Positions 34,344 to 43,743 of a stretch of 64,000 nucleotides of DNA are shown in pieces. This DNA is from an uncultured Pseudohongiella sp. Its GTDB lineage: Bacteria; Pseudomonadota; Gammaproteobacteria; Pseudomonadales; Pseudohongiellaceae. A program made the translations under genes and the position numbers. The first letter of the stretch is position 1. Every line of letters begins with the position of its first letter. The stretch covers positions 992,001-1,056,000 of the forward strand of contig OX638323.1 in NCBI GenBank assembly GCA_951812715.1. Reading direction: 5' to 3'. The notes below the pieces were generated by a model. That model ran no database searches. It was not told the origin of the DNA and saw only the letters and a list, made by a program, of their open reading frames with translations.

Positions 34344-36089
34344 CTAGGCATGGGCATCGCCGGGCAGGATTTGCTCCACCACGAGTTGCGGATTACGCTC
34401 GCCGCGGAATTCATTGACGTCGAGGCGATAGGCGAGACTGATTTCGGTAGCCTCCGGATGCGGCCAGTTTTCGACGTTAAAGGCGATGGCCTCGACTTGC
34501 ACGCCAGGGTCTTCCAGTGGACTCAACGTCATGCGCAGGTGCTTTTCCTTGAGCGGCTGCTGGCGGCGCAGGCGAAAGCGGCCGTCAAACAGGGGTTCGG
34601 GAAAGTCCTTGCCCCAGGGCCCGGCATTGCGCAGCATCTGCGCCACTTCCAGGGTGAACCATCGCGGCTCTAGCGGACCGTCGCTGAGCAACCTCGCCTT
34701 GAGTTGTTCGGGCCTGAGTTGCCGGGCTGCCTCCGCGGCGAATGCCTTGCTGAAGTCTTCGATTCTGGACGCTTCCAGACTCAGGCCGGCAGCCATGGCA
34801 TGGCCGCCGAAGCGGCTCACCAGGCCGGGATTGCGGCTGGCTATGGCATCCAGCGCGTCGCGGATGTGAAACCCGCCGATGGAACGGCCGGAGCCTTTCA
34901 ATTCCCCCGGGGAATTTTCTCCATTGCCGGCAAATGCGATTACCGGGCGATGCACGCGATCCTTGATTCTGGAAGCCACGATGCCGACTACGCCCTGGTG
35001 CCATCCGGGATCGTACAGGCACAGGCCGGCGGGCAGTTCCCGCATGGACGCCGTAAGCTCGGCCACCAGCGCGGTGGCCTGCTGGTCCATTTCCGCCTGG
35101 ATTTCCCTGCGTTCCCGATTGATTGTGTCAAGCTCCCTGGCGAGTTCGCGGGCGGAATGTTCTTCTTCCGCCATCAGGCATTCGATGCCGGTGGACATGT
35201 CCGTCAGCCGGCCCGCGGCATTCAGCCGCGGCGCGACACCGAAAGCCAGATCCGCGGCAACGGCAGTTGCCGGGTTGCGGTTCGCCAGCGAAAGTAATGC
35301 GCGAATGCCGGGCCGCCCCCGGCCGGCGCGAATGCGGCGCAATCCTTCCTGCACCAGAATGCGGTTGTTGCGGTCCAGCGGGACTACGTCGGCAATCGTG
35401 CCAACGGCTACGAGATCAAGCAATTCCGCGAGCCTGGGTTCGGGCGGGCCTTGCCCGCCGAACCAGCCCATTTCCCGCAGGCGGCCGCGCAAGGCCAGCA
35501 TCACGTAGAAGATCACGCCGACACCGGCGGTATGTTTGCCAGGAAAGGCGCAGCCCGGCTGATTGGGATTGACGATGGCGTCGGCCGCGGGCAACCGCGC
35601 CGCGGGCAGGTGATGATCGGTGATGAGCGTGCGCAGACCGGCGCGGCGCGCCGCTTCCACGCCGTCAATGCTGGAAATGCCGTTGTCGACGGTGATGAGC
35701 AGGTCCGGAGCGCGGACAGCGGCAAGTTCGACAATGGCCGGAGTCAGACCGTAACCGTATTCGAAACGATTCGGGACGATGTAGTCGAGATGATCGAATC
35801 CGAAGTTGTGCAGCGCGGAAATCGCGACCGCGCAACTGGTGGCGCCATCGGCGTCATAATCTCCCACGAGCAAAATCTTCCATTGCTCGCGCAAGGCCGC
35901 GAGCAATAGTTCGATCGCCTCATCCATTCCTTTCAGCCGATCCGGCGGCAGCAGATTGGCGAGTCCCAGCTGCAGATCTTCGGGGCCCGGCAGATCGCGC
36001 TGGCTGTATATGCGGCGCAGCAGCGGATGCATCTCGCCGGGCCAGTCAAGGTCCGCGGCCTGTCGCCGGATCAAGGCCGCCGCGTTCAA
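34344..36089 (-). CDS. recJ: Single-stranded-DNA-specific 5'-3' exonuclease RecJ
   Basis: Degrades 5' single-stranded ends in recombination and mismatch repair. The 581-residue protein has usual length. DHH-superfamily motifs: LLVGDYDADGATS (motif I), LLITVDNGIS, LITDHHLPAARLPAADAIVN (motif III DHH) and VAVGTIADVVPL. The DHHA1 part has RSIGGFHIRDALDAI and RFGGHAMAAGLSL. Its ATG overlaps the thrC stop by four bases, so translation is coupled in the hom-thrC-recJ operon. Confidence 0.96.
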   Translation of the reverse strand: MNAAALIRRQAADLDWPGEMHPLLRRIYSQRDLPGPEDLQLGLANLLPPDRLKGMDEAIELLLAALREQWKILLVGDYDADGATSCAVAISALHNFGFDHLDYIVPNRFEYGYGLTPAIVELAAVRAPDLLITVDNGISSIDGVEAARRAGLRTLITDHHLPAARLPAADAIVNPNQPGCAFPGKHTAGVGVIFYVMLALRGRLREMGWFGGQGPPEPRLAELLDLVAVGTIADVVPLDRNNRILVQEGLRRIRAGRGRPGIRALLSLANRNPATAVAADLAFGVAPRLNAAGRLTDMSTGIECLMAEEEHSARELARELDTINRERREIQAEMDQQATALVAELTASMRELPAGLCLYDPGWHQGVVGIVASRIKDRVHRPVIAFAGNGENSPGELKGSGRSIGGFHIRDALDAIASRNPGLVSRFGGHAMAAGLSLEASRIEDFSKAFAAEAARQLRPEQLKARLLSDGPLEPRWFTLEVAQMLRNAGPWGKDFPEPLFDGRFRLRRQQPLKEKHLRMTLSPLEDPGVQVEAIAFNVENWPHPEATEISLAYRLDVNEFRGERNPQLVVEQILPGDAHA

Positions 36090-37477
36090 GTTGCCCAGCC
36101 GCCCAGCATGGCGGTGAGCCCGGCCAGATCGTTCTCGACCACGCGATAGCGCTCGGGTTGCCGGAACTGGCGTTGCAGACGCTCGGGGAGTTCAGGCGGC
36201 GGCAGTCCGGCGGCGGAGACCGCCTCGGCGAACTTGGCCGGATGCGCTGTTGCCAGGCAGATCACCGGCACGTCTGGATCGCGGCCACAATCGCGGGCGG
36301 CGCGCACGCCGATCGCGGAGTGGGGATCGAGCAATACGCCGTGATCTCGCCAGACTTCGGCGATAGTTGCGCAAGTCGCGGCGTCATCCACGCTGGCGCT
36401 GGCAAAAACCTCGCGCATGGCCCGCCAGCGCCGGTCGGCGAGACTGGCGCCGCCCGCGGCGCCATCAGCCATGAATTGAGCAAGAGCTTCGCTGTCGCGA
36501 TCCAACAGTTCATACAAATAGCGTTCGAAATTGCTCGATATCAGGATATCCATGCTTGGCGACAAGGTATGGCGCAAGGGCGCGATGGAATACTCATTGG
36601 CGCTGATGAAACGGTGCAGGATGTCATTCTCGTTGGTGGCCACGATCAGCCGGTCTACCGGCAGACCCATTTCCCGGGCCAGATAGCCGGCATAGATATC
36701 GCCGAAATTACCGGTAGGCACGGCGAACGACACCGCGCGCTCCGGGGCGCCCAACCGCAGGCCGGCATGAATGTAATAAACGATTTGCATGACGATGCGC
36801 GCCCAGTTGATCGAATTCACCGCCACCAGTTGCCGGTCGGGCGGCAGGAAGGACTGGTCCGCGAATGCGGCCTTTACCAGGCGCTGGCAGTCGTCGAAAT
36901 TACCTTCGACCGCCAGATTGCGGACATTCTCGCCCGCCACCGTAGTCATTTGTTTGCGCTGTACTGCCGAGACCTTCTCGTGGGGGTGCAGGATGCAGAT
37001 ATCGACCTGGGCGGAATGGCGGCAGCCTTCCAGCGCCGCCGAGCCGGTATCGCCCGAAGTCGCTCCCAGAATGAGCACGCGCCGGCCGTCGCGAACCAGA
37101 ATGTAATCGAGCATCCGGCCGAGCACCTGCAAGGCGAAATCCTTGAACGCCAGGGTCGGGCCATGGAACAGTTCGAGCACGTATTCGCCATCCGCCAGGG
37201 CGGTCAGGGGCGCGACTTGAGGATGGGAGAAACCGGCGTAACTGCTCTCTATCATGCGGCGCAGTTCGGCTGCGGGAAACGCGCCGGAGGTAAAGATCGA
37301 GGCGATGCGCGTCGCGAGTTCGGCATAGGACAAGTCCCGCATCCGCGACAGTTCACCCGCGCTGAAATGCGGCAGTTCAGCCGGCACGAACAGGCCGCCG
37401 TCCGGGGCGAGACCAGTCAGCAGCACATCTTCGAATCCCTGGCCTGAGCTGCCGCCGCGAGTGCTGAGATATTCCAC
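36086..37477 (-). CDS. thrC: Threonine synthase
   Basis: Converts O-phosphohomoserine to threonine with PLP. 463 residues, GTG start three bases after hom. N-terminal MEYLSTRGGSSGQGFEDVLL is typical; the PLP lysine lies in GPTLAFKDFALQVLGRML; SGDTGSAALEG binds the cofactor phosphate; SFAVPTGNFGDIYAGYLARE follows. Operon order hom-thrC-recJ places it directly downstream of homoserine dehydrogenase. Confidence 0.96.
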   Translation of the reverse strand: MEYLSTRGGSSGQGFEDVLLTGLAPDGGLFVPAELPHFSAGELSRMRDLSYAELATRIASIFTSGAFPAAELRRMIESSYAGFSHPQVAPLTALADGEYVLELFHGPTLAFKDFALQVLGRMLDYILVRDGRRVLILGATSGDTGSAALEGCRHSAQVDICILHPHEKVSAVQRKQMTTVAGENVRNLAVEGNFDDCQRLVKAAFADQSFLPPDRQLVAVNSINWARIVMQIVYYIHAGLRLGAPERAVSFAVPTGNFGDIYAGYLAREMGLPVDRLIVATNENDILHRFISANEYSIAPLRHTLSPSMDILISSNFERYLYELLDRDSEALAQFMADGAAGGASLADRRWRAMREVFASASVDDAATCATIAEVWRDHGVLLDPHSAIGVRAARDCGRDPDVPVICLATAHPAKFAEAVSAAGLPPPELPERLQRQFRQPERYRVVENDLAGLTAMLGGWAT

Positions 37478-37480
37478 CTG

Positions 37481-38791
37481 TCATTCGCCGGCGGGAAACG
37501 GCGCCACCCGCACTCGCCCGATCGGACCGACCACATCCGCCAGCTTTGCGAGTTCGGCGATAGCGGCGTTCATGCTGCTTTCGGCCACGGCATGGGTAAG
37601 CAATACGATGGGCACGCTGCCGCCGTGGACCTCTTTCTGGATTACCGCTTCGATGCTGATAGCGTGCTGTTCAAGAACCCGTGTAATCCTGGCCATTACT
37701 CCCATGCGGTCAAGAACCGGAATGCGCAGATAATATTCGGATGCAATGCTGTCGATGGGCACGACCGGGAGATCCAAAGCCGCGCCGTGGTAATGCAGCG
37801 AAGGCACGAGCGGCTGGCGGCCGCCAGCGCGAAGCTGGCGGGCGATGTCGATGATATCCGCAACCACGGCCGAAGCGGTGGCATCAGCCCCGGCGCCGGG
37901 GCCCTGGTACATGGTCGAGCCGGCGGCATGGCCTTTCACGACAACGGCGTTATCCACTCCAGACACTTCGGACAGCAGCCAGCGCTTGCTGATCAGGGTG
38001 GGATGCACCCGCATCTCGACCCCCTTGTCGGTGCGCCGGGCAATGCCAAGATGCTTGATGCGATAACCCAGTTCTTCCGCGTACGCCAGATCTTCCGGCG
38101 CCAGCGTGCTAATCCCTTCGGTATAGGTGGAGGCGAATTGCAGCGGAATGCCGAAAGCGATTGACGCCATGATGGTGAGCTTGTGCGCGGCGTCGATACC
38201 GTCTACGTCGAAACTTGGATCTGCTTCGGCATAACCGAGATCCTGGGCCTCGGCCAGCACGTCTTCGAAAGTTCGCCCGCCGACGGCCATTTCCGTCAGG
38301 ATGAAATTACCGGTACCGTTGATGATTCCTGCCAGCCATTCGATGCGATTGGCGGCGAGTCCTTCGCGCAGGTTCTTGATGATAGGAATGCCGCCGGCGA
38401 CGCTGCTCTCGTAAGCGAGAGTAGTTCCGTTTTCCTCGGCAATGGCGAACAATTCGTTGCCGCGCTCGGCGATCAGCGCCTTGTTGGCGGTGACGACCTG
38501 TTTACCGCCGGCGAGAGCCTGGCTGACTACCGCGAATGCGGGGTCGAAACCGCCCATGGCTTCTACTATGACCTGCACATTGTCGTCTTGCACGGCTTCG
38601 AAGGGATCGCTGCCGAGGCTGATCGCGGAATCGATCTTTATAGCCCGCGGACGCCGCGTCGCCACCCGTACTACCTGGATCGGGCAGCCTGCCCGGCGGG
38701 CAATTTCATCGGCATTGCCGCGCAACAAGCGCAAACTGCCGCCGCCAACGGTGCCAAGACCACAAATTGCTACGTTGACGGGTGCTTGCAT
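37481..38791 (-). CDS. hom: Homoserine dehydrogenase
   Basis: Reduces aspartate semialdehyde to homoserine. The 436-residue protein starts at ATG 38791 (MQAPVNVAICGLGTVGGGSL), which opens the NAD(P)-binding Rossmann fold; a longer open frame upstream runs into the hairpin element and is ignored. Catalytic-region motifs are NGTGNFILTEM, AQDLGYAEADPSFDVDGIDA and AHKLTIMASIAFG. A C-terminal ACT domain (YLRIPVLDRMGVMARITRVL) probably allows threonine inhibition. The element upstream (38837-39016) may affect its expression. Confidence 0.96.
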   Translation of the reverse strand: MQAPVNVAICGLGTVGGGSLRLLRGNADEIARRAGCPIQVVRVATRRPRAIKIDSAISLGSDPFEAVQDDNVQVIVEAMGGFDPAFAVVSQALAGGKQVVTANKALIAERGNELFAIAEENGTTLAYESSVAGGIPIIKNLREGLAANRIEWLAGIINGTGNFILTEMAVGGRTFEDVLAEAQDLGYAEADPSFDVDGIDAAHKLTIMASIAFGIPLQFASTYTEGISTLAPEDLAYAEELGYRIKHLGIARRTDKGVEMRVHPTLISKRWLLSEVSGVDNAVVVKGHAAGSTMYQGPGAGADATASAVVADIIDIARQLRAGGRQPLVPSLHYHGAALDLPVVPIDSIASEYYLRIPVLDRMGVMARITRVLEQHAISIEAVIQKEVHGGSVPIVLLTHAVAESSMNAAIAELAKLADVVGPIGRVRVAPFPAGE

Positions 38792-38836
38792 CACGATTGG
38801 CTTCCGCGCCGGGGACAAAGCGCGGATTATACTTAA

Positions 38837-39016
38837 GTTTCTCTGAACAATTCCTTCCCTGGAATTGTTCATTGCCGCAAAACAAAAGCGTGGTTTTGTT
38901 TTGCTCCCCAATTCAATGGCTTGCGCCAATGAATTGGGCGGCACATCCTGGTGCCGCGCGGAAGCTCTGATGAATCAGAGCTCCCTTACAGTTTCTCTGA
39001 ACAATTCCTTCCCTGG
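38837..39016. repeat. Multi-hairpin element A between dsbC and hom
   Basis: Five consecutive perfect or near-perfect hairpins: GAACAATTCC/GGAATTGTTC (38845-38870, loop TTCCCT); an 11-bp stem GCAAAACAAAA/TTTTGTTTTGC (38877-38904, loop GCGTGG); a 9+4 bp stem with CCCAATTCA/TGAATTGGG (38907-38938); GCGGCAC/GTGCCGC (38938-38957, loop ATCCTG); and AGCTCTGAT/ATCAGAGCT (38963-38982). The first 26 bases recur at 38991-39016. The minus strand carries CCAGGGAAGG, the signature shared with the large arrays. It lies between the dsbC stop and the hom start, so it is transcribed if those genes are co-transcribed. Confidence 0.85.
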
Positions 39017-39032
39017 CGCGGCGGCCGGCGCC

Positions 39033-39791
39033 TTATTCGATTCCCAGCATCGCCGCCAGACGGGGCGCTTCCATATAGCCTGGTATCAGGCGGCCATCGG
39101 GGAATATCAGGGCTGGAGTGCCCTGAATGCCGAGCTGGTTGCCCAGATCGTAGTGCGTCAGCACCGGCGTCTGGCATTCGCGGCCGGGCAGGTTTTGGCC
39201 GTTCTTGGCCTGGGTCAGCGAGCGATGCCGGTCTTCCGAACACCACACGGAGATCATTTTCTGGTAGGAGTCGGCATTCTCGCCACCGCGCGGATAGGCC
39301 AGATAGCGAATGCGGATGCCGAAATCGTGCAACTGCTCGCGCTCGTTGTGCAACTGGCGGCAATAGGTGCAATCGACATCGGTGAACACCGTCAGCGTCG
39401 CCTTCACTTCGCCCTCAGGCTCAAAGATGATAGCTTCCGCGTCGGGCACGGCGGAAATCTTGCGCAGCGTAGCCTGCTGGCGGGTGGCGGCGGACATGTT
39501 GAGCAGACCGTCCGGCGTGGTCTGGTACAAATCGCCGGCGAACAGGTACTCGCCGGAAGCGTCCGCATACAGCAATTCTCCAGTATTCAGTTCGACTTCA
39601 TAGATCGTGCCGAGGGGGGTGGGCTTGATGTTGACGATTTCCAACTGGCTGCCCGAAGCGGCCACGATGGATTCATGCAGCCGCGCGCGCATGGCTTCGG
39701 TCTGACCGAAGGCGGGTTGCACCAGCATGCCCAGCAGTATCGCCGCGCACACTCGAAAGAACGCGGATTTTCCGAACGCTTGCTCGTTCAT
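39033..39791 (-). CDS. dsbC: Protein-disulfide isomerase DsbC
   Basis: Periplasmic isomerase that repairs wrong disulfides. The 252-residue protein has a signal peptide (FFRVCAAILLGMLVQPAFGQ), an N-terminal dimerisation domain (IYEVELNTGELLYADASGEY) and a thioredoxin domain with active site DVDCTYCRQLHNE. The cis-Pro loop is GIQGTPALIF. Kept reduced by DsbD, encoded in this window. In many gammaproteobacteria dsbC lies near recJ, thrC and hom, as here. Confidence 0.94.
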   Translation of the reverse strand: MNEQAFGKSAFFRVCAAILLGMLVQPAFGQTEAMRARLHESIVAASGSQLEIVNIKPTPLGTIYEVELNTGELLYADASGEYLFAGDLYQTTPDGLLNMSAATRQQATLRKISAVPDAEAIIFEPEGEVKATLTVFTDVDCTYCRQLHNEREQLHDFGIRIRYLAYPRGGENADSYQKMISVWCSEDRHRSLTQAKNGQNLPGRECQTPVLTHYDLGNQLGIQGTPALIFPDGRLIPGYMEAPRLAAMLGIE

Positions 39792-39955
39792 GGGACCTCC
39801 AGATCAAAGGTCAATGATATATCGGCCAACTGCCTGGAACCAGTCAGCGCGGACAGGCGCGCGCCAAAAGCTGGCGGCATTGCGTATTAAGGGCCGCCCA
39901 AACTCCGGCATCGTTTCGACGCCGCATTAACGCTTCCCGGCTTGCGGGGCAGTCC

Positions 39956-40330
39956 TCAGGATACGGATTGCGGTTTCTTGCCGAGTTTTTCGGCGATGCG
40001 CGCGGCGCGGCCGGTGAGATTGCGAAGATAAAACAGCTTTGCCTGACGCACATCGCCGCGGCGCTTGACCTTGACGCCGGCCACCAGGGGGCTGTAAGTC
40101 TGGAAAGTTCGTTCAACGCCAACGCCATGAGAAATCTTGCGCACCGTGAACGCGGAATTGAGGCCACGATTGCGCACGCCGATAACTACGCCCTCGAATG
40201 CCTGAATGCGCTCGCGCTCGCCTTCCTTGATGCGAACCTGGACCACCACGGTATCGCCTTGACCGAATTCAGGCAGTTTCTTGTTCATCTGCTCTTGCTC
40301 GATCTGCTGGATGATCTTGTTCTTGCTCAT
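39956..40330 (-). CDS. rplS: 50S ribosomal protein L19
   Basis: 124 residues, full length. It starts [20 protein letters not shown] and has [33 protein letters not shown] and [19 protein letters not shown], all diagnostic for L19, which sits at the 30S-50S interface. Last gene of the rpsP-rimM-trmD-rplS operon. It is separated from trmD by 177 bases holding hairpin element B, a longer gap than usual. Confidence 0.97.
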   Translation of the reverse strand: MSKNKIIQQIEQEQMNKKLPEFGQGDTVVVQVRIKEGERERIQAFEGVVIGVRNRGLNSAFTVRKISHGVGVERTFQTYSPLVAGVKVKRRGDVRQAKLFYLRNLTGRAARIAEKLGKKPQSVS

Positions 40331-40388
40331 CGTCTCTGCTCCTCGGGCGGCGCGGCTCCGCGGCCGGCTGTCGCATTAGGGATTCTCC

Positions 40389-40516
40389 AAACTATTCCCT
40401 CCCTGGCACTGTCCATTATCGCAAAACGAGCGTGGTTTTGCTCGCGAACTCAATGGTTTGCGTAATTGAACCCGGCGACGCATCCGTGAGTCGCGCGGAA
40501 GCTCCGATCAATTGGA
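40389..40516. repeat. Multi-hairpin element B between trmD and rplS
   Basis: It is homologous to element A in the same order but more decayed. It has TCCCTCCCTGG (CCAGGGAGGG on the minus strand), then GCAAAACGA followed by the conserved loop GCGTGG and TTTTGCTCG, then TCAATGGTTTGCG, then GCGAC/GTCGC around CATCCGTG, then GCGCGGAAGCTCCGATC. The stems differ from element A, but the loops GCGTGG and CATCC are kept. Its last part overlaps the trmD stop codon (40508-40510). It would be transcribed between trmD and rplS. Confidence 0.75.
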
Positions 40517-41260
40517 ATTTCCTTGGTTCTCTATCATTTCGGCGCGATACTGGTCGAGCAATTGCTGTTCCTCTTCGGTCAATTCCCGACCAGCCAGCAA
40601 ATCAGGCCGCTTGCGCCAGGTCGCGCCGAGCTTCTGCATCAGGCGCCAGCGCCGGATCGCCTCGTGATCGCCGCTCAACAGCACTTCCGGCGCTTGCTTT
40701 CCGGCTATTTCCCGGGGCCGGGTGTATTCCGGCCCGAGCAACAGCCCGTCGGCGAAACTGTCGCTCTCGGCGCTGTCTTCGTCGCCGAGCGCGCCCGGCA
40801 GCAGGCGAATCATCGCGTCGATCAGCGCCATTGCCGCCAGTTCGCCGCCACTGATGACGAAATCGCCAAGTGACAGTTCCTCATCGACCGCGCTGTCGAT
40901 GACGCGCTGGTCGATGCCTTGGTAACGGCCGCAAAGCAGCACCAGCTTCCGCATCCCCGCCAAGCGCGCGATCGCTTCGTGGTCGAGCCTCCGGCCCTGG
41001 GGCGACAAGTAGATTACCCGGCCCCGACAATCCTTTTGCACCGCCGCCAGACAGGCCAGCAGCGGCTCCGTTTTCATCAGCATGCCCGGACCGCCGCCGA
41101 ATGGCCGGTCATCGACCGTGCGATGCCGGTCGCCGGCATAGTTGCGCGGATTCCAGCAAGCCAGCTTGACCAGATTCTGTCTGACCGCCCTGCCCGTCAC
41201 TCCGTATTCGGTCAGCGCGCTGAACATTTCCGGAAACAGCGTGACGATATCAACTTGCAT
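40508..41260 (-). CDS. trmD: tRNA (guanine37-N1)-methyltransferase
   Basis: Methylates G37 of tRNAs reading CNN codons, preventing frameshifts. The 250-residue protein starts at ATG 41260 (MQVDIVTLFPEMFSALTEYG). SPOUT knot motifs: DDRPFGGGPGMLMKTEPL, LLCGRYQGIDQRVID and LGDFVISGGELAAMALIDAM, all present. It starts eight bases after rimM. The C-terminus (IENQGNSN) ends inside hairpin element B. Confidence 0.96.
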   Translation of the reverse strand: MQVDIVTLFPEMFSALTEYGVTGRAVRQNLVKLACWNPRNYAGDRHRTVDDRPFGGGPGMLMKTEPLLACLAAVQKDCRGRVIYLSPQGRRLDHEAIARLAGMRKLVLLCGRYQGIDQRVIDSAVDEELSLGDFVISGGELAAMALIDAMIRLLPGALGDEDSAESDSFADGLLLGPEYTRPREIAGKQAPEVLLSGDHEAIRRWRLMQKLGATWRKRPDLLAGRELTEEEQQLLDQYRAEMIENQGNSN

Positions 41261-41268
41261 GTCACCGC

Positions 41269-41814
41269 CTACTCCAGATAGTCCGCGCTCCAATCGACCT
41301 GGATTACGCCGGCTTCCAGATCGACTCGCCGCACTACCTGCTCCCAGACGTAGGGAATCAAGCGCTGGCGATCATCCATGCTGCCAGCGTCGGGCTCCAC
41401 CACCAGCACGTCATTGGCGCCGGTTTCCAGCAGACGGCTAACCCGCCCGAAGATTTCTCCCGCCAGACTCACCACTTGCAACCCCTGCAACTGGTGCCAG
41501 TAAAACTCTCCCGCCGCCAACTCCGCCAGCGCGTTCGATTCCACCGCCACATCCAGCCCGGTCAGCTTGCGCGACCGTTCCGGATCGTCGTAACCCTGAA
41601 AGCGCACCAGCAAGTTGCTGCCCTGCCAGCGGCTTTGGTCGATGCGCAACCGCTCCGGCCCGTTTTCCGATTCCACCAGCAGGTTGGCAAACTCCAGGAT
41701 GTTCTCCGCGGGACTGGTCCAGGACTGCAGCTTTAGCCAGCCCTTGACGCCATGAATCCGGCCGATTCGCCCCATGACGATGCGCGGCCGGCGTGGATCG
41801 ATGTCCCGCGCCAT
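41269..41814 (-). CDS. rimM: Ribosome maturation factor RimM
   Basis: Assists assembly of the 30S head. The 181-residue protein starts at ATG 41814 (MARDIDPRRPRIVMGRIGRI); the open frame upstream into rpsP is a shadow. The N-terminal domain has GRIGRIHGVKGWLKLQSWTS. The PRC-barrel C-terminal domain has EFYWHQLQGLQVVSLAGEIF and ends RVDLEAGVIQVDWSADYLE. It sits between rpsP and trmD as in most bacteria. Confidence 0.95.
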   Translation of the reverse strand: MARDIDPRRPRIVMGRIGRIHGVKGWLKLQSWTSPAENILEFANLLVESENGPERLRIDQSRWQGSNLLVRFQGYDDPERSRKLTGLDVAVESNALAELAAGEFYWHQLQGLQVVSLAGEIFGRVSRLLETGANDVLVVEPDAGSMDDRQRLIPYVWEQVVRRVDLEAGVIQVDWSADYLE

Positions 41815-41825
41815 CGCGCCGCGAA

Positions 41826-42089
41826 TCAGCTTTCGGACGAAGCTGCCGCCGCTGCCGCGTCCCTTGCCAGAGTGGCGACTCTGGGAGTGATCTGGGCGCC
41901 CTGGGACTTCCAATAGTCCATGCGCTCAAGATCCAGCCGCAGCCGCTCTTCACGGCCACGCGCCACGGGATTGAAGAATCCGATGCGTTCTATGAATCGG
42001 CCATCGCGCGGCGAACGCACGTCGGCGACAGTGATGTGGTAGAACGGCTTTTTCTTCGCCCCGCCACGCGCCAGACGAATCGTTACCAT
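41826..42089 (-). CDS. rpsP: 30S ribosomal protein S16
   Basis: 87 residues starting at ATG 42089 ([20 protein letters not shown]), followed by [20 protein letters not shown] and [20 protein letters not shown], the standard S16 pattern, with a short Ala/Ser-rich tail. First gene of the rpsP-rimM-trmD-rplS operon, 137 bases downstream of ffh. Confidence 0.96.
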   Translation of the reverse strand: MVTIRLARGGAKKKPFYHITVADVRSPRDGRFIERIGFFNPVARGREERLRLDLERMDYWKSQGAQITPRVATLARDAAAAAASSES

Positions 42090-42226
42090 GTTCAAGTTCC
42101 TGTAGTACGGGCGTTGTCGCCCGCACAAAAAAGGCGGCTATTCTAAGGCAATTCCGCGGGCAATGAAAGGCGAAACTGAAATGAGTTTTTCAGGTCGGAT
42201 CCTGATTTACTTTCGCATTTCCAACC

Positions 42227-43609
42227 TCAAAACCGCGGCAAGTTGCCGCCGCCGGGAAATTTGCCGGGACCGGCGCCGCCGGGGAGTTGATTCATCAGTT
42301 TTTGCAGATTGCCGCCTTTCATCTTGCGGGCGGTCTTCTGCATCGTCTTGTGCTGCTTCAACAGCCGGTTGAGATCCTGGATCCGCGCGCCCGCGCCTTG
42401 CAGGATGCGGCGCTTGCGCGAGCCGTTCAGGATGGCGGGATTGCTGCGTTCGCGCGGAGTCATGGAATTGATTACCGCTTCCATGCGCCGCAGTTGGCGG
42501 TCGTCCATATTGCCGGCCGCGCCCGGCGGCAAAGCGCCCATGCCCGGCAGCTTGTCCATGATGCCGGCGACACCGCCCATGCTGCGCATCTGGCGCAGTT
42601 GCTCGCGCATGTCGTCAAGGTCGAAGCCCTTGCCTGTCCTGACCTTGCGCGCGATGCGGGCGGCCTTTTTCTTGTCGACCTTGCGTTCGGCTTCCTCGAT
42701 CAGCGACATCATGTCGCCCATGCCGAGAATTCGCGAGGCTATGCGCTGAGGCTGGAAAGGCTCGAATGCGTCCGGCTTCTCACCGACGCCGATGAACTTG
42801 ATCGGCTTGCCCGTGACATGGCGCACCGACAGCGCCGCCCCGCCCCGGGCATCGCCATCGGCCTTGGTCAGCACAACGCCGGTCAGCGGCAAGGCTTCGC
42901 CGAAGGCCCGAGCCGTAGTGGCGGCGTCCTGGCCGGTCATCGCATCCACTACGAACAGGGTTTCGACCGGCTGCAGGGATTCGTGCAACTGTCGTATTTC
43001 CAGCATCATTTCGTCGTCGATGGCGAGCCGCCCCGCGGTATCGACAATCAGCACGTCAACAAACCGTTTTTTCGCTTCCTTCAAGGCCGCGTCGGCGATT
43101 GCCCGCGCGCCGCGGCTGCTGTCACCGGAGAAGAAGTCAACTTCAATCTGGGCCGCCAGGGTTTGTAATTGAGCGATTGCCGCCGGCCGGTAGACGTCGG
43201 CGCTGGCGACCAGAACCTTCTTCTTTTGTTCGCGTTTGAGCCAGGATGCCAGCTTTGCCACCGTGGTGGTCTTGCCCGAGCCTTGCAGACCGGCCATGAG
43301 AATTACCGCCGGCGGCGCCGTCCGCAGTTCGAGTCCGACCGCCGTGGGCCCCATGACAGCTTCAAGTTCGGCCTGAACGATCTTGAGCAGCGTCTGGGCC
43401 GGCGTCAGGCTGCCGGCGATTTCCTGTCCGGTGGCCCGCCGGCGCACCCGGTCGAGGAACTCCATTACCACCGCCAGCGCGACGTCGGCTTCGATCAGCG
43501 CGCGCCGCACATCGCGCAGCGCCGATTCAACCTGGGCTTCGCTCAGAGCGGTCTTGCCGCTCAAGCCGCGGAAAGTGGCGGTTAGTCGTTTGGTAAGATT
43601 TTCGAACAC
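42227..43609 (-). CDS. ffh: Signal recognition particle protein Ffh
   Basis: GTPase that targets membrane proteins cotranslationally. 460 residues. N domain starts MFENLTKRLTATFRGLSGK; G domain motifs are AGLQGSGKTTTVAKLA (G1), VLIVDTAGRLAIDDEMM (G3) and TKADGDARGG (G4). The M domain is rich in Met and Gly (MRSMGGVAGIMDKLPGMG) and binds 4.5S RNA; it ends in a Gly/Pro-rich tail. Divergent from the ypjD-type gene. Confidence 0.97.
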   Translation of the reverse strand: MFENLTKRLTATFRGLSGKTALSEAQVESALRDVRRALIEADVALAVVMEFLDRVRRRATGQEIAGSLTPAQTLLKIVQAELEAVMGPTAVGLELRTAPPAVILMAGLQGSGKTTTVAKLASWLKREQKKKVLVASADVYRPAAIAQLQTLAAQIEVDFFSGDSSRGARAIADAALKEAKKRFVDVLIVDTAGRLAIDDEMMLEIRQLHESLQPVETLFVVDAMTGQDAATTARAFGEALPLTGVVLTKADGDARGGAALSVRHVTGKPIKFIGVGEKPDAFEPFQPQRIASRILGMGDMMSLIEEAERKVDKKKAARIARKVRTGKGFDLDDMREQLRQMRSMGGVAGIMDKLPGMGALPPGAAGNMDDRQLRRMEAVINSMTPRERSNPAILNGSRKRRILQGAGARIQDLNRLLKQHKTMQKTARKMKGGNLQKLMNQLPGGAGPGKFPGGGNLPRF

Positions 43610-43743
43610 CTGGCGGCCCCGGAGAAAAGGGCGCCAGTATAACCAACCGGCCGGAGTTGAAACAGGGTCTGAAAAAGCGCTTCAACCGCGCCGGGACATA
43701 TGCGACACTTTTCAGTTGTTTCTACCGGACGAATCAACAGGAT

